A stretch of 9,687 nucleotides of DNA from CAISIP01 sp041581405 (GTDB lineage Bacteria > Pseudomonadota > Gammaproteobacteria > Burkholderiales > Burkholderiaceae_C): positions 1 to 9,687 of the forward strand of contig JBFIDI010000203.1 in NCBI GenBank assembly GCA_041581405.1, given 5' to 3'. How positions within the stretch are numbered: position 1 is the stretch's first letter; every line of letters begins with the position of its first letter. Of this stretch, positions 1 through 7,056 are shown in pieces. The translations under genes were made by a program, and so were the position numbers. The notes below the pieces were generated by a model that did not search any database, was not told the DNA's origin, and saw only the letters and a program-made list of their open reading frames with translations.

Positions 1-636
1 CGCATGACGATGTCCAACATGAGTGCCGAGATGGGCGCCCAGGTCGGGCTGATCGCGCCCGACGAGACGACAAAGGCCTGGTTGGCAGAGCGCGGCGTTG
101 TCGTGGACGATGTGTCCGGTTGGTGCACCGATCCGGGAGCGACCACGGTGGACCATGTCTTCGACGCGGCGACTCTGTCGCCGCAGGTGGCGGCGCCGCA
201 CAGCCCGGCCAATACCCGCGGCGTGGAGTCGTTTGCCGGCGTGGCGGTGCAGGTCGCCTATATCGGCGCGTGCACCGGTGCCAAGCTCGACGACCTGCGT
301 GCCGCGGCCAGTGTGCTCCGCGGTCACGTGGTGTCTTCGGGCATGCGCCTGATGGTGGCGCCGGCCAGCCAGCACGACCAGCAGCAGGCCGAGCAGGAGG
401 GCGTGATGGGCGTGCTGCGCGATGCCGGCGCCGAGGTATTGCCCACGGCCTGTGGCGCCTGCTCCGGTTATGGCGGCAGCATCCCGGATGGCGCCAACGT
501 CATCGCCACCACGGCGCGCAATTTCAAGGGGCGCATGGGATCGGCTACTGCGCAGGTCTACCTGGCCTCGCCCTATACGGTGGCGGCATCGGCCTTGCGC
601 GGGCGCATCACCGACCCGCGGGAGATGCTGCAATGA
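1..636 (+). CDS. LeuC-like aconitase-superfamily hydro-lyase, large subunit (5' end cut off)
   Basis: C-terminal 212 codons of a [4Fe-4S] hydro-lyase large subunit of the 3-isopropylmalate dehydratase/homoaconitase/2,3-dimethylmalate dehydratase group. The window opens inside the RMTMSNMSAEMGA segment, matching the family's RMTxCNMxxExGA, so the gene starts upstream and about half the usual 420 residues are missing. The three iron-sulfur cysteines are visible: one in IGACTG (codon 271-273) and a CGAC pair (codons 451-453 and 460-462), equivalent to the GSCTN and PGCxxC motifs of LeuC. The end carries the family's ARNFKGRMGS and LASPYTVAASAL blocks. The stop overlaps the small-subunit start (ATGA), as expected for two chains of one cytoplasmic enzyme. 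The PTACGACSGYGG context differs somewhat from classical leucine-biosynthetic LeuC, and leuB is not adjacent; the neighbours look catabolic. The family is certain, but the substrate cannot be read from sequence. Confidence 0.9.
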   Translation, partial: RMTMSNMSAEMGAQVGLIAPDETTKAWLAERGVVVDDVSGWCTDPGATTVDHVFDAATLSPQVAAPHSPANTRGVESFAGVAVQVAYIGACTGAKLDDLRAAASVLRGHVVSSGMRLMVAPASQHDQQQAEQEGVMGVLRDAGAEVLPTACGACSGYGGSIPDGANVIATTARNFKGRMGSATAQVYLASPYTVAASALRGRITDPREMLQ

Positions 637-1145
637 AAGCGCACAAGACCATCGCGGCAACCCGGCACCGGGTCTGGAAATTCGGCGACGACATCGATAC
701 CGATGTGCTGGCGCCCGGCGCCTACATGAAGCTGGGCATCGAGGGCATCGCGCCGCATTGCCTGGAGGCTGTGCGACCGGAATTCGCCGCCCAGGTACGC
801 CCGGGAGACGTGCTCGTGGCAGGCGCCAATTTCGGCATCGGTTCCTCGCGCGAGCAGGCCGCGGCCGCGCTGGTGCACCTGGGTGTGCGGGCGGTGATCG
901 CGCCCTCCTACAGCGGCCTGTATTTCCGCAATGCCTTCAACCTTGGCCTGCTGGTGCTGACCTGTGCCCGGGCCGGCGAACTGTTCGATGGTGAATCCAT
1001 CACGCTCGACCTGCAGGCATTGACGGTCACAAGTGCCGCCGGTGTGGTGCTGCCGTGTGAGCCGATTCCGGCGTTCCTGCTCGACATGGTGGCCGCCGGC
1101 GGCTTGTTGAACCAGTTGCGCCAGCGCATGGGACGCAGTGCATGA
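633..1145 (+). CDS. LeuD-like hydro-lyase small subunit
   Basis: A 170-residue small (swivel) subunit that pairs with the upstream LeuC-like chain to form the active site of an isopropylmalate isomerase-type dehydratase. Motifs: GDDIDTDVLAPG near residues 17-28, the signature GANFGIGSSREQ near residues 67-78 (its Ser-Ser-Arg contacts substrate carboxylates in this family), and YFRNAFNLGL near residues 97-106. The length fits the short LeuD2 class (about 160-170 residues, shared with archaeal IPMI/homoaconitase and DmdB) rather than the roughly 200-residue enterobacterial LeuD. The substrate-specificity loop after the DIDTD motif reads AYMKLG, where homoaconitases have YLRT. The start is fixed by a GGAG at 621-624, eight bases upstream inside the large-subunit gene, and by the ATGA overlap. 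Translational coupling is likely. The exact substrate is open. Confidence 0.9.
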   Translation: MKAHKTIAATRHRVWKFGDDIDTDVLAPGAYMKLGIEGIAPHCLEAVRPEFAAQVRPGDVLVAGANFGIGSSREQAAAALVHLGVRAVIAPSYSGLYFRNAFNLGLLVLTCARAGELFDGESITLDLQALTVTSAAGVVLPCEPIPAFLLDMVAAGGLLNQLRQRMGRSA

Positions 1146-1217
1146 GCATGGGTCCGGAGCGCGAACCGAATGCCCGAGCCATTGCGCATGGGGCCGGGTA
1201 TGTCCTCATTCATCCCT

Positions 1218-1223
1218 CAGGAG
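1218..1223 (+). promoter_or_regulatory. Ribosome binding site setting the start of the flavoprotein gene
   Basis: A CAGGAG Shine-Dalgarno sequence lies seven bases before the ATGATG at 1231. An in-frame ATG at 1138 would add 31 residues (MHEHGSGARTECP...) that do not resemble the usual N-terminus of this flavoprotein family and would overlap the small-subunit gene. The ATG at 1231 is therefore preferred. Confidence 0.7.
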
Positions 1224-1230
1224 CCTGCCG

Positions 1231-2625
1231 ATGATGTCCCCGAGCGTCCAACGTGATGCATTGCCCTTGGATACCCCCCATGTGCCGGTAGTGATCGTCG
1301 GTGCCGGCGCCTGCGGCCTGACCGCTGCGATCGGTTTGCGTGCGCGTGGTGTCGACTGTGTATTGCTCGAACGCGATGCCCGGCCCAGCGGCTCGACGGC
1401 CTTGTCTTCGGGCTTCATTCCTGCGGCCCAGACGCGGCTGCAGCGCTCACTGGGCATCGTCGATTCGCGCGAGACCTTCGCCCAGGACGTGCAGGCCAAG
1501 GCACACGGCGACGCGGCCCAGCATCTGGTTGACGCCTACACCGCTGCGGTGGCGCAGGCCATCGACGCGCTGGAGCAGCGCGGCATCGTGTTCGAGGTGC
1601 TCGACGGTTTCCTGTATCCGGGACACCGGGCGCGGCGCATGCATGCCGTACCCGAGCGAACCGGCGCCGCGTTGATGGCCAGCCTGGAGCGCACCGCCCA
1701 GGCCGCGGGGGCCGACATCCTTACCGAAGCGGTGGTGCGGGTCTTGTACCTGGACGGAGACGACTGTGTCCGGGGTGTCGGATACACCCGGCCCGATGGC
1801 CGGGTGGAGCAATTGCGGTGCGACGTATTGCTGCTGGCCTGCAACGGCTTTGGCGGCAATCCGCAGATGGTGCGCGAGTTGCTGCCCGAGATGCGCGAGG
1901 CGACGTTTGGCGGCCATGTCGGCAACGACGGCAGCGCGATCCAGTGGGCGCGTCAGATCGACGCCCGGCTGGCCGATCTGGGTGGTTACCAGGGCCATGG
2001 TTCCTGGGCAACACCGCAAGGCGCGCTGATGAGCTGGGCCATGATGATGCAGGGCGGGGTACAGATCAATGCCCGCGGTATGCGCTTCCACGACGAAACC
2101 CAGGGATACTCCGAGGCTGCGGTACATGTGCTGGCGCAGCCCGGCGGCGTGGCCTGGAACGTGTTCGATGGCGTCTTGCTGGACATGGCGCGTGGATTCC
2201 CGGATTTCGTCGAACTGGAGAAGACCGGGGCGGTCAAGACCGTGGCCGACGAGGAGGCGCTGGCGGCGCTCATCGGATGCGAGGTGCCGGTGCTGCGCGC
2301 GACGCTGGCGGCCGTGCGGCCCGGCCGGGTCGATGCGCTGGGGCGCAGCTTCCAGCGCAACCTGCAGCCGCCCTACCATGCCGTCAAGGTCACCGGGGCC
2401 TTGTTCCATACCCAGGGCGGGCTGGACATCGATGCCGACTGCCACGTGCTGCACACCGATGGCCGGCCGTTTGCCAATCTGCTGGCCGCCGGTGGTGCCG
2501 CCCGGGGTGTTTCCGGCAACGCGGTCTGGGGGTATCTGTCCGGCAACGGACTGCTCAGCGCGGTCGGCGGCGGCTGGATCGCGGCACGCACCGCGGCCGA
2601 CATGCTGGCGTGTGCCCAGCACTGA
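1231..2625 (+). CDS. FAD-dependent oxidoreductase, fumarate reductase/3-ketosteroid dehydrogenase flavoprotein family
   Basis: A 464-residue flavoprotein. The N-terminal Rossmann FAD site is VVIVGAGACG (residues 20-29) with the ribose-binding Glu47 at the end of the second strand. A GSTALSSG block (54-61) is typical of the succinate dehydrogenase/fumarate reductase and 3-ketosteroid delta-1-dehydrogenase superfamily. Near residue 393 is HTQGGLDID, the family's HTxGG motif, followed by the C-terminal FAD-binding AAGGAARGVSG and GYLSGNGLL segments. No signal peptide or haem motif is seen, so it is probably cytoplasmic. Members catalyse alpha,beta-dehydrogenation or the reverse reduction of acids and ketones. 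Where fumarate reductases have the substrate-binding Arg in NRLGGN, this protein has Tyr (YLSGN), so plain fumarate reduction is unlikely. It lies 85 bases after the hydro-lyase and 22 bases before the lyase gene, suggesting it makes the unsaturated acid for the hydro-lyase. It does not show the tricarballylate dehydrogenase (TcuA) N-terminal pattern as I know it. Confidence 0.88.
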   Translation: MMSPSVQRDALPLDTPHVPVVIVGAGACGLTAAIGLRARGVDCVLLERDARPSGSTALSSGFIPAAQTRLQRSLGIVDSRETFAQDVQAKAHGDAAQHLVDAYTAAVAQAIDALEQRGIVFEVLDGFLYPGHRARRMHAVPERTGAALMASLERTAQAAGADILTEAVVRVLYLDGDDCVRGVGYTRPDGRVEQLRCDVLLLACNGFGGNPQMVRELLPEMREATFGGHVGNDGSAIQWARQIDARLADLGGYQGHGSWATPQGALMSWAMMMQGGVQINARGMRFHDETQGYSEAAVHVLAQPGGVAWNVFDGVLLDMARGFPDFVELEKTGAVKTVADEEALAALIGCEVPVLRATLAAVRPGRVDALGRSFQRNLQPPYHAVKVTGALFHTQGGLDIDADCHVLHTDGRPFANLLAAGGAARGVSGNAVWGYLSGNGLLSAVGGGWIAARTAADMLACAQH

Positions 2626-2647
2626 AAAACCAGGAGACCTTTCGACC

Positions 2648-3511
2648 ATGACCGATTCCAGCCTCAAGACCCGACTGCGGCAGGACCGCGTGCTGCTGGC
2701 GCCCGGCGTCTACGACGCCTTCACGGCCCTGATCGCCGAACAAAGCGGCTTCGAGGCCCTGTACCTGTCCGGCGCATCGATTGCCTACACCCGGCTCGGA
2801 CGCTCCGACATCGGCCTGACCACGGCCACCGAGGTCGCGGACACGCTGGAGCGCATCACCGAGCGGGTGTCGGTGCCGGTGATCGTCGATGCGGACACCG
2901 GTTTCGGCAACGCGCTCAACACGATGCGCACGGTGCGCGCGTTCGAACGCGCCGGCGCGGCCATGCTGCAGCTCGAGGACCAGACCTTTCCGAAACGATG
3001 CGGGCATCTCGATGGCAAGACCGTGGTGCCGGTGGCCGAGATGTGCGGCAAGCTCAAGGCGGCGCTCGATGCGCGCCAGTCGGACCGTACGCTGATCCTG
3101 GCGCGCACCGATGCGCTGGCGGTCGAGGGCTGGGACGCGACGATGGCGCGCGCCGAAGCCTATCTCGCGTGCGGCGTGGACGCCTTGTTCATCGAGGCCC
3201 TGCGGTCGCCCGAGCAGATGGAGCAGGCCTGCACCCGTTTCGCCGCGCGTGTTCCCCTGCTGGCCAACATGGTCGAGGGCGGCAAGACCCCGGTGCATAG
3301 CGCGGCCGAACTGGGCCGCACGGGTTTTCGCATCGTGATCTTCCCGGGGGGAACGGCGCGCGCGGCGGCGTTTGCGTTGCAGAAGTATTACGCCAGTTTG
3401 CACCAGCACCAGACCACGGCGCCGATGCAGGGCGCGATGCTGGACTTCGACCAGCTCAACACGCTGATCGGCACGCCCGAGTTGCTGGCCCTGGGCCGAC
3501 GCTACGAATAA
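2648..3511 (+). CDS. Isocitrate lyase/PEP mutase superfamily lyase (2,3-dimethylmalate lyase or methylisocitrate lyase type)
   Basis: A 287-residue Mg-dependent TIM-barrel enzyme. Recognised residues: YLSGAS (39-44), Asp54, the metal-binding DADTGFGN (Asp81, Asp83), Glu110 in LEDQ, the catalytic-loop KRCGH (Lys116, Cys118, His120), Arg153 in LARTDA, Glu182 in FIEA and Asn206 in LANM. These match the catalytic set of PrpB. The loop Cys acts as general acid/base in C-C lyases of this family and is absent from oxaloacetate decarboxylases, so the enzyme should cleave a 2-hydroxy (alkyl)dicarboxylate to an oxo acid (pyruvate or glyoxylate) plus a second acid. After KRCGH it reads LDGK where PrpB has RPGK, which points away from canonical methylisocitrate lyase. 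No prpC or prpD is nearby. A CAGGAG at 2631-2636 precedes the ATG by 11 bases. Annotations such as oxaloacetate decarboxylase or carboxyphosphonoenolpyruvate phosphonomutase would be generic family labels. Confidence 0.9.
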   Translation: MTDSSLKTRLRQDRVLLAPGVYDAFTALIAEQSGFEALYLSGASIAYTRLGRSDIGLTTATEVADTLERITERVSVPVIVDADTGFGNALNTMRTVRAFERAGAAMLQLEDQTFPKRCGHLDGKTVVPVAEMCGKLKAALDARQSDRTLILARTDALAVEGWDATMARAEAYLACGVDALFIEALRSPEQMEQACTRFAARVPLLANMVEGGKTPVHSAAELGRTGFRIVIFPGGTARAAAFALQKYYASLHQHQTTAPMQGAMLDFDQLNTLIGTPELLALGRRYE

Positions 3512-3522
3512 ACGACGCTGCG

Positions 3523-3540
3523 CCGCGGCCGTCGCCGCGG
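3523..3540 (+). terminator. GC hairpin after the catabolic operon (possible weak terminator)
   Basis: CCGCGGC and GCCGCGG form a perfect 7-bp stem with a CGTC loop, starting 11 bases after the stop codon of the lyase gene. No T-run follows, so it is not a standard intrinsic terminator. It could act as a 3'-end stabiliser or be a chance product of high GC. The surrounding gap before the cyclase shows nothing else definite. Confidence 0.3.
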
Positions 3541-3606
3541 ACCTGGCCGGTCAGGGGCACAATGGCGGCTGGCCTACTGTTGCCGGAACCGACCGTCCCG
3601 CCCTGC

Positions 3607-6600
3607 ATGACCGATATCACGACCTGGCTCGAATCCCATGGCATGGCCAAATACGCGGCGGAGTTCGTCGCGCAGGACATCTCCGTCGATCTGTTGCCCG
3701 ACCTGCTCGATGCCGACCTGCGCGAACTCGGCGTGGCCTCGCTGGGTGACCGCAAGCGCCTGCTCAAGGCGGCGGCCGCCGAGCGAGCCGCGCCTGCGGA
3801 GCCGGCGTCGGTGCCGGTGGCGATGGTGCAGCCCGGTGCCGCCGCACCGGCAAGACCCGCACCCGCCGGTGTCGGCGAGGAGGGCGAACGGCGCCACGCC
3901 ACCGTGATGTTTTCCGACCTGACGGGATACACCGCGCTCAACGAGGCCTTCGATCCGGAGGAGGTCGAGCAGGTCATGGCACGCATCAAGCGCGAGGCCA
4001 GCCGCATCATCGAGAGCCATGGCGGCCGGGTCAACCAGTTCGTCGGCGACGAGGTGATGGCCTTGTTCGGCATTCCGGTGACGCGCCGGGACGACGCGCG
4101 CCATGCGGTGCGGGCCGCGCTGGAGCTGCATGCGGCGGTCGACGCCATTGCCGCGGGCATGGCCGAGCGCCTCGGGCGGCGCCTGTCCATGCACACCGGT
4201 GTGCATACCGGCCTGGTGATTGCCCGGCGCAGCGATACCCGCTCCGGCGACTACACGCTGACCGGCGACACGGTGAACACCGCCGCGCGCTTGCGGGGCC
4301 TGGCCGAACCGGGCGAGGTGGTGGTCAGTCCGCAGACCTGGCAGCAGGTGGCGGACTATTTCGATGCGCAGGTCGGCACGGCGGTCGAGGTCAAGGGCAA
4401 GGAGCGGCCGTTGCTGCCGTACCGGATCCAGTGTGAACGGGCGGTACCGCATGGCGGCAGCCGGCCGCTGATCGGACGTGCCGACGAGATGCAGCAATTC
4501 GACATGGCATTGCAGTCGTGCGTGCAACGCCGGCGCGGGCGCGTCGTGCTGGTGCGCGGCGATCCCGGCCTGGGAAAGTCGCGCCTGGTGGCGGAATTCG
4601 TCGACAACGCCCGGGAGCAGGGCCTGACCTGCAACGTCACGACGATCCAGGATTTCGGCGCCCGCACCGGGCATGACGCGATCCGCGTACTGGTGCAGGA
4701 CTGGATGGGGCTGGCGCCGGACGCCGATGAGGCCAGCCGCGCGGCGGCGATCGCCTTGCAGTTCGGCGCCGGCTCCGATGCGGCGCCATACCAGCCATAT
4801 CTTTACGAGCTGCTCGACGTGGCGCCACCGACCGAGGTGCGGGCCCTGCTGTCGGCCGTCGATGCGGGTGTGCGCCAGCGTTCGACGCTGGACGCGCTGG
4901 CGTATCTGCTGCGCTGCGAGCTGGAGCAGGGCCCGACCCTGCTGCTGATCGAGGACATCCACTGGGCTGACGCATGGACCCTGCAGCAGCTCGAACCCCT
5001 GCTGGCGCTGGCCGCCGACATGCCCTTGCTGGCCATCCTGACCACCCGCTTCGCCGGGGACCCGAGCGTGGGCGAGTGGCGCACGTCGCTGCACGGGCTG
5101 CCGCTGACCAGCATGGACCTGCAGCCGCTGGCGCCCGACGACGCCATGCGGCTGGCCGCGGGGGCGGCGTCGATCTCCGACGCATTGCTGCGCAGTTGCG
5201 TCGAACGGGCCGAGGGCAATCCGCTGTTTCTCGAGCAGCTGTTGCTCAATGCCGGCGACGAGAGCGCGAACAACCTGCCCGGGTCGATTCAGTCGCTGGT
5301 CCAGGCGCGCATGGACCGCCTGCAGAACGCCGACAAGAGCGCGTTGCAGGCGGCCGCCGTCTGGGGCCAGCGCGCGCCGCTGTCGGTGGTGCGGCATCTG
5401 GTGGCGGATCCGCATTACGATCCGCGGGCCCTGGTCGAGCAGTTCCTGGTGCGCATGCATGGCGACGAGATCCAGTTCAGTCATGCCCTGATCCGGGACG
5501 GTGCCTACGGCTCGATGCTGCACGCGCGGCGTCGGCAGCTGCACCTGGCCGCCGGCGAATGGGTGCTGGAACAGGATGTGGCGCTGGCGGCCGAACACTT
5601 CGAGCGGGCGGAGGACGTGCGCGCCGCGGGCGCCTACCTGCAGGCCAGCGAGTTGCAGGCCGGCCAATACCACTACACCGAGGCCCTGGCACTGGTGGAT
5701 CGCGCGCTGGCCTTGCCCGACCCGGGCGACAGCGTGTTCGGGCTGCGACTGGCGCGTGCGCGGCTGCTGCTCGAATTCGGGCACGCCGGCGCGTCGATCG
5801 CCGCGGCCGGTGCCGCCATCGACGTGGTGCGCGGCGACGGCGATCGTGCGCTGGGACTGATCGCCATGGCCTCGGGCATGCGTATCGTCGACCGCATCGC
5901 GGAGGGCCTGGACCTGCTCGAGCAGGCGCAACCGATGGCCGAACAGGCGGGTCTGGTGCTGGACCTGTCGCGCTTGCACGAGTTGCGTGGCAACCTGCTG
6001 TTCACGCTGGGCCGGTCCGATGAATGCCAGCAGGCGCACGAAGCGGCGCTGGCCCTGGCACGCGAGGCGGGATCCGCCGAGGCCGAGAGTGCGGCGCTCG
6101 GTGGCCTGGGCGACGCGTGTTATTCGCGCGGACAGGTGGTCAGCGGCGCGCGGCTGGTCCAGCAAGCCGTCGACATGGCGCGCGAGCGGGGATTCCTCAA
6201 GGTGGAGATGGCCTACCTGCCCATGGTGTCCTGGTCCGCGTATTACATGCTGGACCTGACGCAGGCGCTGGCGGTCAGCGAGCGCGCGATCGCGCTGGCC
6301 AGCCGGGTGCACAACCCGCGTGCGGAAATGATGGCGCGGGCGCAGGTCGTGATGATCGACGGCTGCATCCGCGGCAACCACAGCCCGGCCATGGCGCATG
6401 TCGACCGTGCGCTGGAGCTGACGCAGATGATGGGCAGTCGCCGGTTCGAGGCCATCACCTGGTTCTTTCGCTCCCTGCTGGTGATGCGTGCCGGCGATCG
6501 GGTGGCGGCGCGGTCGCATGTGGCGACTGCGTTCCACCTGATCGACGACGGGGGCCGCGGGTTGGGCTTCCTGGGCGCACAGTTGTATGGCCTGCAGGCC

Positions 6601-6978
6601 TTGCTGGCCGAAGAACCCGCTTCGCTGGCGACCGCGCTGGAGCAGGGACATGCCTTGCTGGCCGAAGGCGCCTTGAGCCACACCCACTTCGTGTTCTACG
6701 ACTTTGCGATCCAGGCCTGCATCAGCGCACGCAAATGGGACGAGGCGCTGCGCTACTGCACGGAGCTCGACACCTACACCGCCGGCGAGCCGTTCCCCTG
6801 GGCCAGTTTTGTTGCCGCGCGCGGACGGGCCCTGGTGCGCCACGGGCAAGGCGACCGCAGCGCGGCGTTGCTGGACGAACTGCGCCGGCTCGATCGTCTT
6901 GCGGCCGACCGGCAGCTGAGTTATTACCGCGTCGACATCGACGAGGCGCTGGCACTGCGCGACGGCGCGGCGGGCTGA
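3607..6978 (+). CDS. SAM domain-class III nucleotide cyclase-AAA/STAND ATPase-TPR signalling protein
   Basis: A 1,123-residue multidomain protein. Residues 1-60 are a SAM domain (WLESHGMAKYA...LLDADLRELGV...GDRKRLL). A linker of about 35 residues rich in Ala and Pro follows. The class III cyclase catalytic domain spans about 95-265, with metal ligands Asp104 (FSDLTGYT) and Asp148 (GDEVMALFG) and transition-state Asn224 and Arg228 (VNTAAR). An ATPase starts near LIGRADEM (288), with Walker A GDPGLGKS (318-325) and Walker B LLLIEDIHWAD (Glu449, Asp450). From about 640 to the end there are Ala/Leu-rich helical repeats of TPR type. No membrane segment is seen, so it should be a cytoplasmic cAMP/cGMP-producing or sensing scaffold. 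The purine-selecting sites read Gln144 and Thr217. An in-frame ATG at 3562 with AGGGG at 3553-3557 would add 15 residues; 3607 is chosen because the SAM domain begins right after it and the extension is not domain-like, but this start is uncertain. Confidence 0.9.
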   Translation: MTDITTWLESHGMAKYAAEFVAQDISVDLLPDLLDADLRELGVASLGDRKRLLKAAAAERAAPAEPASVPVAMVQPGAAAPARPAPAGVGEEGERRHATVMFSDLTGYTALNEAFDPEEVEQVMARIKREASRIIESHGGRVNQFVGDEVMALFGIPVTRRDDARHAVRAALELHAAVDAIAAGMAERLGRRLSMHTGVHTGLVIARRSDTRSGDYTLTGDTVNTAARLRGLAEPGEVVVSPQTWQQVADYFDAQVGTAVEVKGKERPLLPYRIQCERAVPHGGSRPLIGRADEMQQFDMALQSCVQRRRGRVVLVRGDPGLGKSRLVAEFVDNAREQGLTCNVTTIQDFGARTGHDAIRVLVQDWMGLAPDADEASRAAAIALQFGAGSDAAPYQPYLYELLDVAPPTEVRALLSAVDAGVRQRSTLDALAYLLRCELEQGPTLLLIEDIHWADAWTLQQLEPLLALAADMPLLAILTTRFAGDPSVGEWRTSLHGLPLTSMDLQPLAPDDAMRLAAGAASISDALLRSCVERAEGNPLFLEQLLLNAGDESANNLPGSIQSLVQARMDRLQNADKSALQAAAVWGQRAPLSVVRHLVADPHYDPRALVEQFLVRMHGDEIQFSHALIRDGAYGSMLHARRRQLHLAAGEWVLEQDVALAAEHFERAEDVRAAGAYLQASELQAGQYHYTEALALVDRALALPDPGDSVFGLRLARARLLLEFGHAGASIAAAGAAIDVVRGDGDRALGLIAMASGMRIVDRIAEGLDLLEQAQPMAEQAGLVLDLSRLHELRGNLLFTLGRSDECQQAHEAALALAREAGSAEAESAALGGLGDACYSRGQVVSGARLVQQAVDMARERGFLKVEMAYLPMVSWSAYYMLDLTQALAVSERAIALASRVHNPRAEMMARAQVVMIDGCIRGNHSPAMAHVDRALELTQMMGSRRFEAITWFFRSLLVMRAGDRVAARSHVATAFHLIDDGGRGLGFLGAQLYGLQALLAEEPASLATALEQGHALLAEGALSHTHFVFYDFAIQACISARKWDEALRYCTELDTYTAGEPFPWASFVAARGRALVRHGQGDRSAALLDELRRLDRLAADRQLSYYRVDIDEALALRDGAAG

Positions 6979-7011
6979 TCGCGGCAGGCGCGGGCCTGCA
7001 CATGTTTTACA

Positions 7012-7022
7012 GTCGTAACGAC
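7012..7022 (+). promoter_or_regulatory. Palindromic candidate operator upstream of the small gene
   Basis: GTCGTAACGAC is a dyad with 5-bp arms around one central base, overlapped by TTAC-AGTC-GTAA (7007-7018). It is the AT-richest spot in the 78-base gap between the cyclase and the 76-codon gene, 35 bases ahead of that start. It may bind a regulator or be part of a promoter. I could not place a convincing -35/-10 pair. Confidence 0.25.
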
Positions 7023-7056
7023 GGATCTGCCGCGCGCATGCCGTAGCCTATGTGGC

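Noticed and set aside
1..1145. Canonical leucine-biosynthesis leuCD
   Set aside because: The next gene is a flavoprotein rather than leuB or another leucine gene, the small subunit is the short class, and motif variants differ. Not excluded, because the upstream region is not visible.
1231..2625. Tricarballylate dehydrogenase TcuA
   Set aside because: Length is similar, but the N-terminal motif is GSTALSSG rather than the TcuA-type GGNS pattern, and no TcuB-like iron-sulfur/cytochrome partner follows.
1447..2667. A 406-codon open frame antisense to the flavoprotein
   Set aside because: Low-complexity shadow with no motifs; the sense strand has FAD-binding signatures.
3558..3563. CACAAT as a -10 box for the cyclase gene
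   Set aside because: Looks like a -10 just ahead of the first ATG, but no acceptable -35 lies 16-18 bases upstream (GC hairpin there), so I do not call a promoter.
4974..6023. A 349-codon alternative frame inside the cyclase gene
   Set aside because: Arg/Gly/Ala-rich +2-frame artefact of GC-rich DNA; the true frame continues uninterrupted.
3574..6849. A 1,091-codon open frame antisense to the cyclase gene
   Set aside because: It mirrors the third-position GC bias of the real gene; its translation is rich in His, Gln, Arg and Gly with no recognisable domain, while the + strand frame has intact cyclase and ATPase motifs.
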